From positions 1-64,000 of the forward strand of contig JAVJTE010000013.1 in NCBI GenBank assembly GCA_040219025.1: 64,000 bases of DNA. The letters are read 5' to 3'. Source of the DNA: HT1-32 sp040219025 (GTDB taxonomy: Bacteria; Pseudomonadota; Alphaproteobacteria; Rhodospirillales; HT1-32). This document shows, piece after piece, positions 26,760 through 33,893 of this stretch. Position 1 is the first letter of the stretch. Each line of letters starts with the position of its first letter. Made by a program: the position numbers and the translations under genes. Below the pieces are notes generated by a model, which was not told where the DNA came from, ran no database searches, and saw only the letters and a list, made by a program, of their open reading frames with translations.

Positions 26760-28277
26760 CTCGAGCAACTGGCGTTTGACGATCTTGCCATAAGCATTTT
26801 TTGGCATGTCGGGGACGAAAACATACTGTTTCGGGCGTTTGAAGCGGGCGATATGGGCCAGACAATGCTCATCCAAGTGCTGCTCAAGGGTTGTCGTATC
26901 TGCACCTGAATCCGCAACAATAAAGGCGACAACACGTTCTCCCCACTCGTGATCCCTGACCCCGACTACCGCTGCTTCCCGGACACCGGGATGTGATGTC
27001 AGAACGTTCTCGACCTCGATGGGGTAGATGTTTGTACCGGCACTGACGATCAGCTCCTTCGCCCGCCCCTTCAGGGTCAGCAAACCCCGCGAATCCAGTG
27101 CGCCAAGATCACCAGTGCGCAGCCACCCTTCCTGGATCGACGCTGCGGTTGCTTCCGGATTGTTCCAGTAACCGGGCATGACCGTGGCACTGCGCACGGC
27201 GATTTCTCCGGTTTCTCCGGTTGTCGCGACCTGTCCGCTATCCGCCAGAATTCTGACTTCCGTTCCGGTGAAGGGAGCGCCGACAGTTTCCAGATAGTCT
27301 TTGTCACCTGTTGCCAGAGCCGAGGTCATATCCCGGCGGCTCATCGAGGTGATGGTCATCGGGCACTCACCCTGCCCGTAAATCTGGGCGAATTTCGGAC
27401 CAAAGACATCTGACGCGGCGCGGAGGTCATCGAGATAGAGCGGGCCACCACCATAGACGATTGTCCGCAGGTTCCGGTGGTCAGGGTTGCCGGTCCGGGC
27501 AGAGGCAGTCAGCCGCGATACCATGGTCGGCGCGGCAAACAGGCTGGTATCGGGCCACCGCGTCAGCAGATCAAAGAACGCATTCTCGCCAAACCCGCCG
27601 CTGCCCGGCATCACCTGAACCCCGCCTGCGGCAACAAATGGCAGGGCATACAGGCCGGAACCATGTGACATCGGGGCCATATGCAGGATGGCAGCACCCG
27701 GTGCGACAGAATCAACATCGCTGAAATAGGCCTGGGTCATCGACAGCAGGTTGCCGTGGCTGATCATCGCTCCCTTCGGCTGCCCCGTGGTTCCGCTGGT
27801 ATAGAACAGCCAGGCGAGGTCATTCGGGGACCGTTCGGTCAGCCCTGCCGGATCCGTGGCATGGAGGGGCTGCAGTTCGCCGTGATCACAGATGATCACC
27901 TGTTGCAGCGTCGTTGCTGCGGTCTCCATCCCGGTGAGTGACGGTGCTGTCTTCGGACAGCCAAAACAGAGCTTTGCGCCGCTGTCCTCCAGAATGAAGC
28001 GGATTTCCCGGCTGTGCAGCTTTGAATTAACCGCGACGATGGCAGCGCCGACCCACCAGCAGGCGAAGGCAATCAGGCTATAATCCGGCCGGTTGGACAT
28101 GCAGATGGCGATGCGGTCACCGGGTGCGATCGCGAACCGGTCCTTCAGTCTCTGCCCCAGACAGGCGGCGTTTCGCGCAAACGCTGCGTAATTTGCGATC
28201 ACCTGGTCATCCAGCGCAAGTGCCGGCCGGTCGCCGTAAAGACCGGCTGAACGCTGGAGAAAACGGGCAATGTTCAT
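26724..28277 (-). CDS. Acyl-CoA synthetase (AMP-forming, ANL superfamily)
   Basis: A 517-residue enzyme that activates a carboxylic acid to its acyl-CoA through an adenylate. Motifs in order: LFYTSGTTGQPKGAM (phosphate-binding loop), YGQGECPMTI, GWLRTGDLGALD, and the C-terminal PKNAYGKIVKRQLL with the catalytic lysine. The family covers fatty and aromatic acids and malonyl- or feruloyl-CoA ligases; the substrate is not predictable here. The ABM protein gene lies just upstream on the same strand and a GntR regulator is divergent from both. Confidence 0.9.
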   Translation of the reverse strand: MNIARFLQRSAGLYGDRPALALDDQVIANYAAFARNAACLGQRLKDRFAIAPGDRIAICMSNRPDYSLIAFACWWVGAAIVAVNSKLHSREIRFILEDSGAKLCFGCPKTAPSLTGMETAATTLQQVIICDHGELQPLHATDPAGLTERSPNDLAWLFYTSGTTGQPKGAMISHGNLLSMTQAYFSDVDSVAPGAAILHMAPMSHGSGLYALPFVAAGGVQVMPGSGGFGENAFFDLLTRWPDTSLFAAPTMVSRLTASARTGNPDHRNLRTIVYGGGPLYLDDLRAASDVFGPKFAQIYGQGECPMTITSMSRRDMTSALATGDKDYLETVGAPFTGTEVRILADSGQVATTGETGEIAVRSATVMPGYWNNPEATAASIQEGWLRTGDLGALDSRGLLTLKGRAKELIVSAGTNIYPIEVENVLTSHPGVREAAVVGVRDHEWGERVVAFIVADSGADTTTLEQHLDEHCLAHIARFKRPKQYVFVPDMPKNAYGKIVKRQLLESKPELRNVDSQ

Positions 28278-28320
28278 GGGCGACCTGGCTGAGAATTTCC
28301 GGTCCGGTTACGCCGCGGGG

Positions 28321-28605
28321 TTACTGTCGCTGCCAGGCCTCGACGGTTTTGGCCGTAACCCAGGGGGTGACCTTTTCATTGAAGGACTTGAAATGAGCAG
28401 ATTCAAGATGCGTCTGAAAGGCGGCGGCATCGGTGTACAGCTCATACAGAAAGAACCGGTCCGGATGCTCTGCGGATGTGCAGACATCAAAATAATGACA
28501 GTCCGGTTCTAGGGACAGTGAATTGGCGGCCTGTTCCATCATTGCTTTGTGAAAGTCGGCCCGCCGCTGCGGCTGGACATCGAACCAGACCAGAACTGCA
28601 TGCAT
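28321..28605 (-). CDS. Antibiotic biosynthesis monooxygenase (ABM)-domain protein
   Basis: A 94-residue protein with the dimeric ferredoxin-like ABM fold, as in YgiN-type quinol monooxygenases: HAVLVWFDVQPQRRADFHKAM at the start, FFLYELYTDAAAFQTHLESAHFK in the second half. I use the ATG at 28605, which has GAGGGAA upstream, instead of an ATG five codons earlier. It is probably cotranscribed with the acyl-CoA synthetase 43 bases downstream. The substrate is unknown. Confidence 0.85.
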   Translation of the reverse strand: MHAVLVWFDVQPQRRADFHKAMMEQAANSLSLEPDCHYFDVCTSAEHPDRFFLYELYTDAAAFQTHLESAHFKSFNEKVTPWVTAKTVEAWQRQ

Positions 28606-28749
28606 TCGTCGTTCCCTCATACCTTGTTCGTTGCTAGACTCATGGCAGGCGCATAATCAGGCGTCCCGCGTGGCCAGTCTGATATAACAATCGTCATCGC
28701 ACAAACGTCTGATGATAATAATGAATTGGATGGAGGAGACGGGTTTCGC

Positions 28750-29433
28750 ATGGATCTCACTGAACGGACCGGGTCACGCATTCCCTATGCCGAACAGGCT
28801 TACAGGGAACTGAAGCGGCGTATTCTGGATAACGAGCTGTCCCCCGGCGCAAACCTGCTCGAACAGGAGATCGCAGCCGAACTGGGGATGAGCCGGACCC
28901 CGGCCCGTGAGGCAATGATGCGTCTCGCCAATGAGGGGCTGGTGGAGGTCAAGCCACGCCATGGCATGCGGGTGCTGCCGATTTCTGCTGACGATATGGA
29001 AGAAATCTATCTGATTCTGACATCGCTGGAATCTACGGCGGCCGCGGTTGTTGCAAAACGGGGGCTTACAACGGATGAGTTCGCAGCGCTGGAGACGGCG
29101 GTGAGCGAAATGGATAATGCGCTGACCCGCGACGATTTATCTGCCTGGGCGAGAGCTGACGAGCGGTTCCACCAGCTGCTATTGCATTATTGTGCGAACC
29201 GCCGGCTGACCGCGCTGGTGGAGAATTTCTGGGACCAGGCGCACCGGGTCCGGATGGTGACCCTCAAGCTTCGCCCGCGGCCGATAAATTCCAACAAGGA
29301 TCACCGCCAGTTGCTGGAAGCGATTGCCGCCCGGGATTCAGAAAAGGCCCGGGAAATTCACAGCCGCCACCGTGAGGTGAGTGGCCGGACGCTGGTGGAA
29401 ATTCTGCGGACATCCGGGCTGAACAACGTCTGA
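28750..29433 (+). CDS. GntR/FadR-family transcriptional regulator
   Basis: A 227-residue regulator. Residues 10-75 form the GntR winged helix (YAEQAYRELKRRILDNELSPG, LGMSRTPAREAMMRLANEGLVEV). The rest is the all-helical FCD ligand domain with metal-binding type residues (RADERFHQLLL, DHRQLLEAI). Such regulators usually sense a carboxylic acid. It is divergent from the ABM-acyl-CoA synthetase pair, which is its likely target. GGAGGAG lies 13 bases before the ATG. Confidence 0.9.
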   Translation: MDLTERTGSRIPYAEQAYRELKRRILDNELSPGANLLEQEIAAELGMSRTPAREAMMRLANEGLVEVKPRHGMRVLPISADDMEEIYLILTSLESTAAAVVAKRGLTTDEFAALETAVSEMDNALTRDDLSAWARADERFHQLLLHYCANRRLTALVENFWDQAHRVRMVTLKLRPRPINSNKDHRQLLEAIAARDSEKAREIHSRHREVSGRTLVEILRTSGLNNV

Positions 29434-29452
29434 TCTGATGTTCGGATCAGAC
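29428..29452. repeat. Inverted repeat between convergent genes
   Basis: GTCTGATC (29428-29435) and GATCAGAC (29445-29452) form a perfect 8-base stem with a 9-base loop. It spans the stops of the GntR regulator and the TauE permease. No clear T-run follows on either side, so terminator function is uncertain. Confidence 0.4.
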
Positions 29453-30292
29453 CGGGTAGGTTGTGTAGATGTCGTAGAGCATCCGCAAGCCCGTGATCAG
29501 CAGGAAGATGGCGAAGCAGAGCCGCAGCATGCGGGTGTTGATCGTGTAGGCCAGCTTCGCCCCGATCGGTGCCATGGCTACGGACATCGGTACAATCAGC
29601 AGGAATCCGATCAGGTTTATGTAACCCAGTGAAAATGGCGGAAGTTCCGCCCTGCCCCAGCCAAACACTGCGAAGCTTGCCGCACCGGGAATCGCGATGA
29701 TCAGGCCGATCGCCGAGGCCGTTCCGACGGCCTTGCGGATCGGATAATTGAACGCCGTCAGCGTCGGTACTGCCAGTGTGCCGCCGCCAATCCCCATCAT
29801 GACCGAGAAAAAGCCGATGATGGTCGCGATGATTTGCCTGCCGGGTGTGCCGGGCAGCGTTTCGCGCATATGCCATCCGTCCGGGCGGAGTGCCATGTTC
29901 GCTGCCACAAACAGCGCGATGATCGCGAAGATACCGGACAGGACAAGGCCGTCGAGATTGGCGCCGAGGACGGCACCAAGGACGACACCGAGCGCGATGA
30001 ACGGTCCCCAGGATTTCAGCAAATCAACATCAATGCCGCCTTTGCGGTAATGCGCACGGGCCGACGAGATGGAGGTTGCAACGATTGTCGCCAGCGATGT
30101 GCCGACAGCAATATGCATCAATACCTCCGGCGCGATGCCCAGCAGCGAAAACGCATGATAGAGCACAGGCACAATCACAATGCCGCCACCAACGCCGAGC
30201 AGACCGGCCATCAGGCCGCCGATAACACCGGTGGCAAGCAATACGGCCACAAGACCAGCGAGAAAAGCGGGGTCAAGGTCTGAAAACATCAT
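29447..30292 (-). CDS. TauE/SafE-family sulfite/anion exporter permease
   Basis: A 281-residue inner-membrane protein with about eight hydrophobic segments. The repeated GLLGVGGGIVIVPVLYHAF (N-terminal half) and MMGIGGGTLAVPTLTAF (C-terminal half) are the family's duplicated signature. Relatives export sulfite, sulfoacetate or other small anions. The start is uncertain: ATGs lie at 30292 and 30289 and a GTG at 30307, none with a strong ribosome binding site. It is not obviously linked to its neighbours. Confidence 0.88.
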   Translation of the reverse strand: MMFSDLDPAFLAGLVAVLLATGVIGGLMAGLLGVGGGIVIVPVLYHAFSLLGIAPEVLMHIAVGTSLATIVATSISSARAHYRKGGIDVDLLKSWGPFIALGVVLGAVLGANLDGLVLSGIFAIIALFVAANMALRPDGWHMRETLPGTPGRQIIATIIGFFSVMMGIGGGTLAVPTLTAFNYPIRKAVGTASAIGLIIAIPGAASFAVFGWGRAELPPFSLGYINLIGFLLIVPMSVAMAPIGAKLAYTINTRMLRLCFAIFLLITGLRMLYDIYTTYPV

Positions 30293-30390
30293 CAGTCGGG
30301 CAATCACTGCATATTATGACGGGTGGCGACTGATAGCTGCCGGCTCACCGGCTGTCATGCGCTTTAAAGGGCTTTTCATTAAACGGAAAA

Positions 30391-30421
30391 CAAAAAAGGG
30401 CGGACGCTGTTGCGTCCGCCC
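30391..30421 (-). terminator. Rho-independent terminator after the periplasmic coiled-coil gene
   Basis: On the minus strand GGGCGGACGC and GCGTCCGCCC form a perfect 10-base stem with an AACA loop, followed by six T. It ends the stress-promoted transcript that starts near 31235. Confidence 0.9.
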
Positions 30422-30445
30422 CGGGAATTTGACTGTTGAGTGGAG

Positions 30446-30862
30446 CTATTTGGTCAGCTCACGTGACGCAGCGTCATAGGCGCGTTCGACATCCTGCATC
30501 GACTCCACCATGCTGGCCTTGGCGCTGTCCCAGGCATCAGCAGAAGCGTTCCTGAATTTCTCAAGGTCGCGGGCAACAGCCTCACGTCTGGCGGCGAGAT
30601 CGACCTTCACTTCTTTCCACTTTTCCGCCATGGCGTCACCGGCTTCGGACATTTTCTGATCGAGTTCTGCCATCTCCTGATCAAGGGCATCTGCACGGCC
30701 TTCCAGCCAGGTTACGGCCTCGTTTTTCTGTTCGATGGTGTAATCAGACACCTCCTCATAGGTGACAGGGTCCGTCTTTCCGGACTCTGCGATGGCCGAT
30801 GTGGTTGCGAGTGTTGTTGCCAGAGCAATCGCAGTGGCAAGACTGAGATATGTCGGTTTCAT
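30446..30862 (-). CDS. Exported coiled-coil protein, 138 residues
   Basis: The ATG at 30862 (AGGAAAGGA upstream) begins a signal peptide, MKPTYLSLATAIALATTLATTSAIA, with likely cleavage after AIA. The mature part is highly charged and helical with heptad-like repeats (LEGRADALDQEMAELDQKMSEAG), so it is a periplasmic coiled coil. No named family is recognised. The frame is open further upstream, but that stretch overlaps the next gene. It follows the cytoplasmic coiled-coil gene by 43 bases and probably shares its EcfG-type promoter. Confidence 0.8.
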   Translation of the reverse strand: MKPTYLSLATAIALATTLATTSAIAESGKTDPVTYEEVSDYTIEQKNEAVTWLEGRADALDQEMAELDQKMSEAGDAMAEKWKEVKVDLAARREAVARDLEKFRNASADAWDSAKASMVESMQDVERAYDAASRELTK

Positions 30863-30905
30863 GCTTTTATCCTTTCCTGTTGCGTTCAGGTGAATGCCCG
30901 GTTTG

Positions 30906-31196
30906 TCAGCCCGAGAGGCGGTTGCGTGCATTCGAGATTGCTTTCCGGAGATCGAGATAGGCCATCTCGGCACCCTGCTTGACCTGTTCCAGGCTCGCCT
31001 CGCCGGAGGCACGAAGTTTCTCCATCTCAAACCTTGATTTCTCGTAGCGGGCCGAAATCTCCTGCTTGAATTCGTCGAGATCACTCATGCCGTCCGCTCT
31101 GGCGCGTTCGATATCGGCCTCCAGATGCTTCATTTCAGCTTCAATCTCTTTCAGTTTGGCTTTCAGCTTCTGTTTGTACTCTTCTGCTTTTGACAT
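30906..31196 (-). CDS. Cytoplasmic coiled-coil protein, 96 residues
   Basis: The ATG at 31196 has AAGGAG seven bases upstream. The whole chain is charged and helical (KAEEYKQKLKAKLKEIEAEM) without signal or membrane segment, so it is a coiled coil. It resembles small stress proteins of alphaproteobacteria in composition only; no family is recognised. A GGAAC-N16-CGTT promoter lies 45 to 69 bases upstream and should make it part of the general stress response together with the downstream periplasmic coiled-coil gene. Confidence 0.78.
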   Translation of the reverse strand: MSKAEEYKQKLKAKLKEIEAEMKHLEADIERARADGMSDLDEFKQEISARYEKSRFEMEKLRASGEASLEQVKQGAEMAYLDLRKAISNARNRLSG

Positions 31197-31240
31197 GGTG
31201 TACTCCTTCATTGTGTCCGTTATCGGACCAGTACAGAGTC

Positions 31241-31265
31241 AACGCCCAAGTTTTTTGGATGTTCC
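31241..31265 (-). promoter_or_regulatory. EcfG-type stress promoter (minus strand)
   Basis: On the minus strand GGAAC (31265-31261) is followed after exactly 16 bases by CGTT (31244-31241), matching the alphaproteobacterial EcfG consensus. It drives the two coiled-coil genes. Its -35 element is one half of a palindrome shared with the divergent promoter. Confidence 0.8.
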
Positions 31266-31267
31266 AT

Positions 31268-31292
31268 GGAACAGATATAAATATTTTTCGTT
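31268..31292 (+). promoter_or_regulatory. EcfG-type stress promoter (plus strand)
   Basis: GGAAC at 31268-31272 and CGTT at 31289-31292 are separated by 16 bases. It points at the 44-residue membrane protein and lies back to back with the minus-strand promoter through the palindrome TGTTCCATGGAACA at 31260-31273. Confidence 0.8.
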
Positions 31293-31328
31293 TTTATGGT
31301 TCGTGACATTAAGAAAAGGGAAATTGAA

Positions 31329-31463
31329 ATGACCGATCAGATTAAAGTTGATCAAGAAAAGGCGCGTCAGGGGGAAACTTCCGGACGAATGAGAAAAGTT
31401 GTTATTAGCTCAACGGTACTTGCTGTCGTTGTCGTAGCGGCGGCTGTCTACTTTTCAGGTTAA
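31329..31463 (+). CDS. Small membrane protein, 44 residues, stress-promoted
   Basis: A 45-codon frame: a polar N-terminal half (MTDQIKVDQEKARQGETSG) followed by a basic RMRKVV and a hydrophobic segment of about 18 residues ending in YFSG. It should be a single-pass inner-membrane protein with a cytoplasmic N terminus. AAGGGA precedes the ATG, and an EcfG-type promoter lies 37 to 61 bases upstream. No family is recognised. The OmpA lipoprotein gene downstream has its own promoter between the two. Confidence 0.65.
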   Translation: MTDQIKVDQEKARQGETSGRMRKVVISSTVLAVVVVAAAVYFSG

Positions 31464-31471
31464 ATATTTTT

Positions 31472-31496
31472 GGAACTGCTTTCTCTCTGTGGCGTT
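31472..31496 (+). promoter_or_regulatory. EcfG-type stress promoter of the OmpA lipoprotein gene
   Basis: GGAAC at 31472-31476 and CGTT at 31493-31496, 16 bases apart, 61 bases before the OmpA-family ATG and nine bases after the small membrane protein stop. Confidence 0.75.
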
Positions 31497-31556
31497 CAAT
31501 GTGGGTAAGGCGTCAACCCGACGCTCTCTGATTTTCGACTTCAAAGGAGCCAGACC

Positions 31557-32444
31557 ATGGCATATCGCAAAATTATTACAGCAGTTGTTGCATCTTCCCT
31601 CGCAGCAGCCTGCAGCACCTGGGACGTAGAGCCTAATATGACGGCCCTGCGTGGTGCCCAGCCCGCAGGTTCAGAGCATCAGAATGCGCTTGTCAGCGAG
31701 TATCGCAAGATTGCGGTATTTGAATATGATGAGATGCAGGACTGGCGCGATGCTGACCGCTGGGCCGAAAAAGGCCTGACGGTGTCTCGCGGCAACCAGG
31801 TTGAACCGACCGTCCTGAGCGACTGGAATATTCCGACCGAACATCAGGCCGAGTTAGGTATAGCACGTGCTCAGCTGGTGTCTGCACTCGGCAAGGGTGC
31901 GCGTACAAAGGCACCGGCAGCTGTTGCGGAAGCACAGGCCAAGTTTGACTGCTGGGTCGAGCAGCAGGAAGAAAACTGGCAGACCGCGCACATTGCAGCC
32001 TGCCGTGACCAGTTCATGGCTGCCATGAACCGGGTTGACTCGGCAATGATGGAAGCAAAGCCGGTCGCGAAGGTTGAAGCACCGGTCGCCGCCCCTGCTC
32101 CGACCTCTTTGTTCGAGCTTTACTTCCCGTTTGATAGTGCCGTTATTGGCCAGGAAGATCAGGCCGCGATCGGTGATGCAATCACCAGTTACCGGTCGGA
32201 TGCCAAGTTTGCCGGAAAGCATAAAGTTCTCATTTCCGGTCATGCAGACCGGGCCGGCTCCACGGAATATAATCTCGCACTGTCCAAGCGACGGGCCGAG
32301 GCTGTTCGCCAGCAGTTGCTGATTGCCGGTATTCCGGGTGAGAATATTACGGTTCTTGCGTTTGGCGAAGTCGATCCGGCAATCAACACGGATGACAACG
32401 TACAGAATGCCTGGAACCGTCGCGTCGAAATTCTCGTCGAATAA
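31557..32444 (+). CDS. OmpA-family outer-membrane lipoprotein
   Basis: A 295-residue protein. Residues 1-19 are a lipoprotein signal ending in LAAAC, with Cys at 19. A helical middle part (about 40-165) has two further Cys. A Pro/Ala linker and a C-terminal OmpA domain (about 185-295) follow, with ISGHADRAGSTEYNLALSKRRAEAVRQQL, the peptidoglycan-binding signature. It probably ties the outer membrane to the cell wall. AAAGGAG lies before the ATG. An EcfG-type promoter precedes it and a strong terminator follows. Confidence 0.9.
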   Translation: MAYRKIITAVVASSLAAACSTWDVEPNMTALRGAQPAGSEHQNALVSEYRKIAVFEYDEMQDWRDADRWAEKGLTVSRGNQVEPTVLSDWNIPTEHQAELGIARAQLVSALGKGARTKAPAAVAEAQAKFDCWVEQQEENWQTAHIAACRDQFMAAMNRVDSAMMEAKPVAKVEAPVAAPAPTSLFELYFPFDSAVIGQEDQAAIGDAITSYRSDAKFAGKHKVLISGHADRAGSTEYNLALSKRRAEAVRQQLLIAGIPGENITVLAFGEVDPAINTDDNVQNAWNRRVEILVE

Positions 32445-32466
32445 CGTTTCGCGATACCAGACGACA

Positions 32467-32497
32467 AACGGGGCAGCATCAGCTGCCCCGTTTTTTA
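32467..32497 (+). terminator. Rho-independent terminator of the OmpA lipoprotein gene
   Basis: AACGGGGCAGC and GCTGCCCCGTT form a perfect 11-base stem with an ATCA loop, followed by a T-run. The stop codon of the convergent ribbon-helix-helix gene lies at its end. Confidence 0.9.
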
Positions 32498-32743
32498 TTG
32501 CCTGCGAAGAACGCCGAAGCTGCGGGAACTTGCTCTCCCCGGCTCAATTGTGGTTCCGGAAGCCTTTGACATCAGGCCACGACGCAGCAGCTCTCTGATC
32601 GCTGCTGCCCGTGTCGGCAGCCGGTTGTCGAATTTCCAGGCATCAATGGCATCGAGCTCTTCAGGTTCCAGCATGACCTGAAGCCGCTCCGAGCGTCTTT
32701 TTTCTCCGGTCGTCACGGCTTTTCTCGCTTGTTTTTGGCTCAT
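32495..32743 (-). CDS. Ribbon-helix-helix DNA-binding protein
   Basis: An 82-residue protein. The central part SERLQVMLEPEELDAIDAWKFDNRLPTRAAAIRELLRRGL has the strand-helix-helix pattern of CopG/Arc-type proteins. The N terminus is basic and the C terminus is short and disordered. No toxin gene is adjacent, so I read it as a regulator rather than half of a toxin-antitoxin pair. A 15-base palindrome 65 bases upstream is a candidate operator. AGGG lies before the ATG. Confidence 0.75.
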   Translation of the reverse strand: MSQKQARKAVTTGEKRRSERLQVMLEPEELDAIDAWKFDNRLPTRAAAIRELLRRGLMSKASGTTIEPGRASSRSFGVLRRQ

Positions 32744-33020
32744 CCGATAACCCTGTGCTGTGGCAGCATTTGCTCCGGTTCCGTGTTTGCAGTAACCGGT
32801 AAATTTATGAGTAAGTTACTCAATTTATGTAAATGACGCAAATGCTGTAAGTTATGTAGTTTCAGTATTTTATATTAGATAATCATAATACATAAATTAC
32901 TGAATATAATATTCTTATGCTATATGTTCAGAATGTATAAATACTGTTAGAGGTTTTTATTGTACAATTAAATTGATCAGGTAGATTCTGCTCATCGAAC
33001 AACACGACGGGAGTCGACCG
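32744..33020. other. AT-rich intergenic region between RHH regulator and ECF sigma gene
   Basis: The longest gene-free interval in the window (277 bases), far more AT-rich than its surroundings. It holds the palindrome at 32808-32822, a repeated GTAAGTTA (32811 and 32847), and many TATAAT-like runs. No GGAAC/CGTT pair is seen here, so the ECF gene does not appear to use the promoter type found around it. Confidence 0.6.
32808..32822. promoter_or_regulatory. Candidate operator palindrome
   Basis: TGAGTAA-G-TTACTCA: two perfect 7-base arms around one base. The half GTAAGTTA recurs at 32847-32854, 36 bases on. It is probably a binding site for the adjacent ribbon-helix-helix protein or another dimeric regulator. 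Confidence 0.4.
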
Positions 33021-33566
33021 ATGCAAAGCGAAGTCTATGAAATGATCGAAGAACAGTTGCCGAGTATCCGCCGTTATGCACATGCGCTGGAACGGAACTC
33101 GCACGCTGCGGAAGATCTGATACAGGACTGCGTTGAACGTGCACTGTCGCGTCAGGAACAGTTCCAGCCTGGCACGAACCTGCGGACATGGATGTTTACC
33201 ATCATGCACAACCTGCAATGCGACCGTAAGCGCAAGGACGTGCGTCGTGGCGTACATGTCCCGCTCGAAGAATGGTCTGATGGTGCCAGCACCAATGGTA
33301 ACCAGCTGGGTTCTCTGGAAATGCGTGATTTCCGCCGGGCTTTTGCCAAGCTTGACGCACGGGATCAGCAGATCATGATCCTGATCGGGATGGAAGGCAT
33401 GGCTTACGAGGAAGCCGCTGACGTTCTGGGTATCAAGGTGGGTACTGTGAAGTCCCGCCTGTTCCGGGCACGTGAGCGTCTTCGGGATATCCAGACAAAG
33501 GCCGCAGCGCCGAAAATGCGCAGCCGCCGGGAACCGGCAGCCGACAATGCCGTTCATGCTGTATGA
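33021..33566 (+). CDS. ECF-family RNA polymerase sigma factor
   Basis: A 181-residue sigma factor. Region 2 is at about residues 10-75 (AEDLIQDCVERAL, FQPGTNLRTWMFTIMHN) and region 4 at 105-160 (YEEAADVLGIKVGTVKSRLFRARERL). Both are EcfG-like in pattern, for example GTN-x3-W and YEEAA. However, the next gene is not nepR and no phyR is nearby, so it may be an EcfG paralogue or another ECF group. GGGAG lies before the ATG. It has no GGAAC/CGTT promoter although its neighbours do. Confidence 0.88.
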   Translation: MQSEVYEMIEEQLPSIRRYAHALERNSHAAEDLIQDCVERALSRQEQFQPGTNLRTWMFTIMHNLQCDRKRKDVRRGVHVPLEEWSDGASTNGNQLGSLEMRDFRRAFAKLDARDQQIMILIGMEGMAYEEAADVLGIKVGTVKSRLFRARERLRDIQTKAAAPKMRSRREPAADNAVHAV

Positions 33567-33591
33567 GTTGAATAGATGAACCGGGGGTCTT

Positions 33592-33789
33592 TTGAGTGGT
33601 GGCGAACAGAAATGGTCAGAGGAAGATCTTCATGCCTACATTGACGGTCAGATGCATCATGACCGTCGACAGGCTTATGAGGAATATCTCGCCACCCGGC
33701 CCGACCTGCTCCGCCGCATTCATTCCTATCAGTTACAGATAGGCGAGATGTTCAGAGCATTCGGATCAGCAAAAGACTGGCGTTCCTGA
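33592..33789 (+). CDS. Minimal anti-sigma-like protein, 65 residues
   Basis: A 65-residue helical protein beginning with a TTG codon, with GGGGG just upstream. The segment WSEEDLHAYIDGQMHHDRRQAYEEYLATRPDLLRRIHSYQ matches the N-terminal sigma-binding part of FecR/RsiW-type anti-sigma factors. It stops before any membrane segment, has no cysteine, and lacks the usual H-x3-C-x2-C zinc motif. It follows the sigma gene by 25 bases, so it is the likely partner. A terminator follows directly. Confidence 0.65.
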   Translation: MSGGEQKWSEEDLHAYIDGQMHHDRRQAYEEYLATRPDLLRRIHSYQLQIGEMFRAFGSAKDWRS

Positions 33790-33820
33790 AACCCGGAGAA
33801 TCAAATTCTCCGGGTTTTTA
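33790..33820 (+). terminator. Rho-independent terminator of the sigma/anti-sigma pair
   Basis: AACCCGGAGAAT and ATTCTCCGGGTT form a perfect 12-base stem around CAA, followed by TTTA. It closes the sigma-factor transcript. Confidence 0.9.
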
Positions 33821-33834
33821 TTTGTCTGCAATCC

Positions 33835-33859
33835 GGAACCTCCCCGCTGCCAAAGCGTT
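33835..33859 (+). promoter_or_regulatory. EcfG-type stress promoter of the hemerythrin gene
   Basis: GGAAC at 33835-33839 and CGTT at 33856-33859, 16 bases apart, 35 bases before the hemerythrin ATG and just after the preceding terminator. Confidence 0.8.
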
Positions 33860-33893
33860 TGCCTTATGAAATCCATTTCAGAGGAGTATCTTC

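Noticed and set aside
30863..31084. N-terminal extension of the exported coiled-coil protein
   Set aside because: It overlaps the 96-residue coiled-coil gene, and a clear signal peptide with ribosome binding site starts at 30862.
32495..32743. Ribbon-helix-helix gene as an antitoxin
   Set aside because: No small toxin-like gene is adjacent on the same strand; the downstream neighbour is the OmpA terminator.
32744..33020. EcfG-type promoter before the ECF sigma gene
   Set aside because: No GGAAC followed by CGTT at 16 to 18 bases was found on the plus strand, so autoregulation through this motif is not supported.
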